7,739 nt of DNA. It comes from Synergistales bacterium (GTDB lineage Bacteria; Synergistota; Synergistia; Synergistales; Thermovirgaceae). The notes below the pieces were generated by a model. That model ran no database searches. It saw only the letters and a program-made list of their open reading frames with translations, and had not been told where the DNA came from. The stretch is from NCBI GenBank assembly GCA_018434645.1, contig JAHDOX010000117.1, forward strand, positions 1 to 7,739, written 5' to 3'. The position numbers were made by a program, and so were the translations under genes. Of the stretch, positions 4,721-7,739 are shown in pieces (the stretch's first letter is position 1; every line of letters begins with the position of its first letter).

Positions 4721-6975
4721 TAACTGTTTTCCCACTGTCGCGCCAATTTTTCCCAAACCTGTATCCTGAGATCCCATCCGAGTTCCGCCGCCGCGAACTG
4801 AACGACGCTGTCCAGTGCCCCTGAGGGACCCATCCTCGACCTGCCTGCCCTGGCCATGGCTTGTCGCCGCGAAGGTTCTTTCAGGATGGCCTCCGCCTCT
4901 TTCGCCAGAGCCTCAGGGTAGGGAGCAACAAGGCTCTCGGCCTCTCCCAGGAGTTTTTTCTGGACGAGCTTTCCCTTTTCGAGGATCGAAACGACGGGGA
5001 CGCCGAGGCCGGCACATATCTGGTTTGCGGTTCCGCCGAAACCCAAAACTATATGAGCCCCCCTGGCGACGTCGGCTACATCGTCGACGGTAACCGTTAT
5101 CCGCGGGTTCCCGCTTTTATGAATAATGAACCCATCGCCTTCAAAGTTCCAGTCAGGACAGGCTTCGAGTATACGGTTTCTGTCCAGCGTCGCGGCCAGC
5201 ACCATGACGAAAGTTGTTTTTTCCCGACTCCCAAGCAACGCCGCAGCGTCCAGAAGAAGCCTGATATCGGCATAGGCCCTTTCCCGGCTACCAGGCAAAA
5301 GAAGCACTTTCCACAGGGATCCGCCTTCGGGGAAATAGTCGGCCACACCTTTATTATCCCTTGCGAGGTCCATTATGGGATTACCCGTATAAACCGCATC
5401 GACTCCGCGACGGATGAGCTCGTCCCTGGTGCTGTGGTCCCTGGCCCACACTCGACGACACCGTCTGCGAAGGATGGCGTGTTCAAGACGCCAGTGCCCC
5501 TTGTGCATGACAGTCTTGGCCGTAGCCACAAGGACCGGCGATACCCCTTGACCCCAGAGGGTGTTGAGCAAAAGGTATACGTCCCCGACACAAAGAACCG
5601 TTCTTATGCGACCCTGAAGACCCTTCCATGCCCTGGCCTGCGTCGTTATCTGCTTCAGCAGCCCGTGTCTGAGGTCTCGCAAAAGGTCCCTGAGACGATA
5701 CTTGATGACGCCCTCGCTGGGTGTGTCGGCAGGGGGGGATGCTACCGGAATGCCCCTGGAAAGGTAGGCCTTTCCCGTCCCTACGAGGGGAAAACCTTTC
5801 ACGATCATTCCCGGGAAACGTTTCAATATTTTTTTCGCCAGAATCACTCCTATGGCGTCCTCGCCGTATCCATTGGAGGCTACGACCACCTTCGGCCTGA
5901 GTTCCCCGACAAGGCGGTTCAGAAACCTTTCCATGTCGTCAACTACGGTTTCCACGAGCGGCACGAACAACGGAACAGGAGGAGTCCATCCCTCCGGAAG
6001 GTTGAAGATGTCCTTTTCGGTGCAGATGAGGTAACCAGTTCCCCGCTTTTCGCAAACCTGGACCACTTCTGCCATGTCCGATGCCGTATAAGCATGATGG
6101 TCCCTGAACACTACGTGACGGGCGAGTTTTACACCCTGGTCCTCAAGGAAGGCCTGGAAGCTTTTCGGGTTGCCGATCGCCGAAAAGGCCACCGCCTCGC
6201 CTTTCGGCGGGAAGTCGGCCTCGTGCCACGTCCCGTCCCACAGCGCCCATTTCTTCAGTGCAAGTCCGGCGGTAAACACCCTGTCCGCCCCGTAGGCACA
6301 GGAAAGCTCGCTTTTTAGTGCTTCCCTGGTTTTCGGCGGGACCTGGTCGGACTTGGTTATTACTATCATGTGCGAGCGTTCCAATGCGTCGGGTTTTTCC
6401 CTGAGCATTCCCAGTGGGTACAGGTGCCCGTTTCCCCAGGGACAGGTGGCATCCACAAGCACGATGTCGACGTCACGAACCAGCCTCCTGTGCTGGAAGG
6501 CGTCATCGGCGACCACAAGCTCCACCCCTTCGACTGCAAGCCGCCTTATTCCCTCAAGGCGGTCAGGGGAGACACAAACGGGACATTCGGGAAGTTTGCC
6601 TGAAAGGAGAGCTGCCTCGTCGCCCACCTCGAAACGGTCGGGCTTGTCTCCGACACGTATGAGACGTACATCACGACCTTTCTTTCCATATCCTCTGGAT
6701 ATGACTCCCGTTTTTACGCCTGCGGATGTCAGGGCACGTCCAAGAAGCTCCACGAAAGGCGTCTTGTTGGTCCCCCCATGGGTAACGTTGCCGACGCTGA
6801 TGACGGGTACCGGCGGTTCCAGGCTTGAACGGATTCCGTGATCATAAAAGGCCGTCCTGGCTGAAACAGCCAGCGATACCGCCCATGAAAGCGGGGCGAG
6901 GACATGCCATGCCCGGGAGCTTTCGTCCCCTCTTATGAACCTGAGGTAACTATCCAGAAACCTGTGCATCCACAT
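4720..6975 (-). CDS. lpxK: LpxK tetraacyldisaccharide 4'-kinase fused to an LpxB-related glycosyltransferase-like domain
   Basis: The first half is lipid A 4'-kinase, which phosphorylates the disaccharide precursor to lipid IVA at the inner membrane. Residues about 27-48 form the usual N-terminal hydrophobic anchor. The kinase has SVGNVTHGGTNKTP (60-73, P-loop), ISRGYG (92-97), DDAFQHR (157-163), GNGHLYPLGMLRE (181-193), FRDHHAYT (290-297) and CTEKD (318-322). The second half, from about residue 360, has SNGYGED (367-373), FPLVGTGKAY (395-404), CVGDVYLLL (462-470), RDHSTRDELIRRGV (512-525), GNPIMD (531-536), LLPGSRERAY (559-568) and GFGGTANQ (645-652). I recognise these from the uncharacterised lipid-A-disaccharide synthase-related family known from cyanobacteria and Deinococcus. 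No linker or frame break separates the halves. LpxK alone is about 310-350 residues. The frame is open to an ATG at 7035, but that start would overlap msbA by 86 bases and add a non-LpxK leader. ATG 6975 (26-base overlap) or 6969 fits better; neither has a strong Shine-Dalgarno. Confidence 0.9.
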   Translation of the reverse strand: MWMHRFLDSYLRFIRGDESSRAWHVLAPLSWAVSLAVSARTAFYDHGIRSSLEPPVPVISVGNVTHGGTNKTPFVELLGRALTSAGVKTGVISRGYGKKGRDVRLIRVGDKPDRFEVGDEAALLSGKLPECPVCVSPDRLEGIRRLAVEGVELVVADDAFQHRRLVRDVDIVLVDATCPWGNGHLYPLGMLREKPDALERSHMIVITKSDQVPPKTREALKSELSCAYGADRVFTAGLALKKWALWDGTWHEADFPPKGEAVAFSAIGNPKSFQAFLEDQGVKLARHVVFRDHHAYTASDMAEVVQVCEKRGTGYLICTEKDIFNLPEGWTPPVPLFVPLVETVVDDMERFLNRLVGELRPKVVVASNGYGEDAIGVILAKKILKRFPGMIVKGFPLVGTGKAYLSRGIPVASPPADTPSEGVIKYRLRDLLRDLRHGLLKQITTQARAWKGLQGRIRTVLCVGDVYLLLNTLWGQGVSPVLVATAKTVMHKGHWRLEHAILRRRCRRVWARDHSTRDELIRRGVDAVYTGNPIMDLARDNKGVADYFPEGGSLWKVLLLPGSRERAYADIRLLLDAAALLGSREKTTFVMVLAATLDRNRILEACPDWNFEGDGFIIHKSGNPRITVTVDDVADVARGAHIVLGFGGTANQICAGLGVPVVSILEKGKLVQKKLLGEAESLVAPYPEALAKEAEAILKEPSRRQAMARAGRSRMGPSGALDSVVQFAAAELGWDLRIQVWEKLARQWENS

Positions 6976-7739
6976 CACCGAACTGAATCGCGCAGAGTTT
7001 CGCATAGAGCCCCCCGGCTTTCTGGAGCTGTTCATGGGTCCCTTCTTCCACGACCTTTCCCTTGTCCAAAACGATAATACGGTCCGCTTCCCTGACAGTG
7101 GAAAGCCGGTGAGCTATTATAATGCTCGTCCTGCCCTTCATGGCCTTTCGCATGGCTTCCTGTATCTCCTGTTCAACGGCGGCATCAAGGGAAGAGGTGG
7201 CTTCGTCGAGGATCAGTATCCTCGGGTTTCTGACCACGGCCCGCGCAATGGCCAGACGCTGTCTTTGCCCTCCGCTCAAGGTCACTCCGCGCTCGCCGAC
7301 TTCCGTTTCATATCCCTCGGGCAAACTCTCGATGAAAGGGTGAATCCCCGCGACCCTCGCCGCTTCCCTGATTACGTCCGGATCGGGATCCTCAAGGCCG
7401 TAACCGATGTTGAAGGCTATCGACCCTTTAAGGAGCACCGGGTCCTGCGGGACGATGCCGATCTGGCGGCGGAGGGTCTTGAAATCCAGTCGCCTCACAT
7501 CCACACCGTCTATCCTTACGCTGCCATGCTGGGGATCGTAAAAACGCGGAATCATGTCGGCCAAAGTAGATTTGCCCGCTCCGGTTGGACCGACAAGGGC
7601 GACCTTCTCTCCGGGCTCAATCGAGATGTCGACGTCGCAGAGAACCCAGTTCTCGTCCCTGTAGGCGAAGCAAACGCCTTCAAAGTCTATGCGGCCGGTA
7701 ATGTCCTCGAGGTAGACCGGGTCTTTCGGTGGAGTTACC
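6950..7739 (-). CDS. msbA: ABC exporter, MsbA-type lipid A flippase, C-terminal ATPase part (5' end cut by window edge)
   Basis: The nucleotide-binding domain of an ABC exporter, of the kind that flips core-lipid A across the inner membrane using ATP. The last 262 residues are visible; the transmembrane domain lies beyond the window. Counting from the first full codon at 7738, the A-loop aromatic is Tyr26, Walker A is GPTGAGKST (50-58), the Q-loop Gln is at 98 (PQDP), the signature LSGGQ is at 154-158, Walker B ILILDEA at 174-180, the D-loop SSLD at 182-185 and the switch His at 210 (IIAHRLS). All catalytic residues are present. The order Walker A, LSGGQ, Walker B with a short tail ending at the TAG (6950-6952) fits a half-transporter with the membrane part first. 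The msbA-lpxK adjacency is classic and supports the MsbA role, though the ATPase part alone cannot separate MsbA from other lipid or peptide exporters. Confidence 0.9.
   Translation of the reverse strand, partial: VTPPKDPVYLEDITGRIDFEGVCFAYRDENWVLCDVDISIEPGEKVALVGPTGAGKSTLADMIPRFYDPQHGSVRIDGVDVRRLDFKTLRRQIGIVPQDPVLLKGSIAFNIGYGLEDPDPDVIREAARVAGIHPFIESLPEGYETEVGERGVTLSGGQRQRLAIARAVVRNPRILILDEATSSLDAAVEQEIQEAMRKAMKGRTSIIIAHRLSTVREADRIIVLDKGKVVEEGTHEQLQKAGGLYAKLCAIQFGDVDAQVSG

Noticed and set aside
4723..5898. Calling the second half of the fusion a true LpxB
   Set aside because: The GNPxMD, SNGxGED and GTAxQ pattern matches the uncharacterised LpxB-related family better than classical LpxB, whose hallmark motifs I do not see. 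Disaccharide synthase activity is left as a hypothesis.
4861..6318. A 485-codon open frame on the plus strand opposite the lpxK fusion gene
   Set aside because: Its product has no recognisable motif and is rich in Arg, Pro and Gly, as expected of a mirror frame in GC-rich DNA. The minus strand here has clear LpxK and LpxB-related motifs throughout.
6976..7035. N-terminal extension of the lpxK fusion to the ATG at 7035
   Set aside because: The extra 20 residues are Ser/Arg-rich, unlike LpxK N-termini, and arise from a frame lying within the msbA C-terminal coding region.

Overview
This window is a compact, one-directional gene cluster for lipopolysaccharide core and lipid A assembly. Every gene lies on the minus strand, so transcription runs from high to low coordinates. 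The gene products imply a diderm, LPS-making Gram-negative bacterium with GC-rich codons. The gene order, the LpxK fusion and the Cys-type KdsA are not what is seen in enterobacteria. They made me think of Synergistota or a similar early-branching diderm group, but that is a low-confidence inference and nothing here proves the taxon.

In transcription order: (1) the C-terminal 262 residues of an MsbA-type ABC exporter, cut by the right edge (6950-7739). (2) A long protein of about 751 residues joining LpxK (lipid A 4'-kinase) to a GT-B-like domain of the 'lipid-A-disaccharide synthase-related' kind (4720-6975). (3) KdsB, CMP-Kdo synthetase (3964-4704). (4) KdsA, Kdo-8-phosphate synthase (3113-3967). 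(5) KdsD/KpsF, arabinose-5-phosphate isomerase (2106-3113). (6) WaaA/KdtA, Kdo transferase (839-2077). (7) The first 275 residues of an iron-dependent alcohol dehydrogenase, cut by the left edge (1-826).

The genes work as one pathway. KdsD makes D-arabinose-5-phosphate, KdsA condenses it with phosphoenolpyruvate to Kdo-8-phosphate, KdsB activates Kdo as CMP-Kdo, and WaaA transfers it to the lipid IVA that LpxK has phosphorylated. MsbA then flips the product across the inner membrane. The Kdo-8-phosphate phosphatase (KdsC) is the one Kdo step with no gene here. Neighbouring genes overlap or are separated by at most 28 bases, so they probably form one operon with translational coupling. I see no promoter, terminator, RNA gene, repeat, CRISPR array or mobile element, and no gene-free stretch above 30 bases.

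The most interesting item is the LpxK fusion. Its second half resembles an uncharacterised LpxB-related family rather than true LpxB, and its kinase half carries an unusual P-loop (Asn in place of the Gly before the catalytic Lys). KdsB and KdsA also show departures from textbook motifs.
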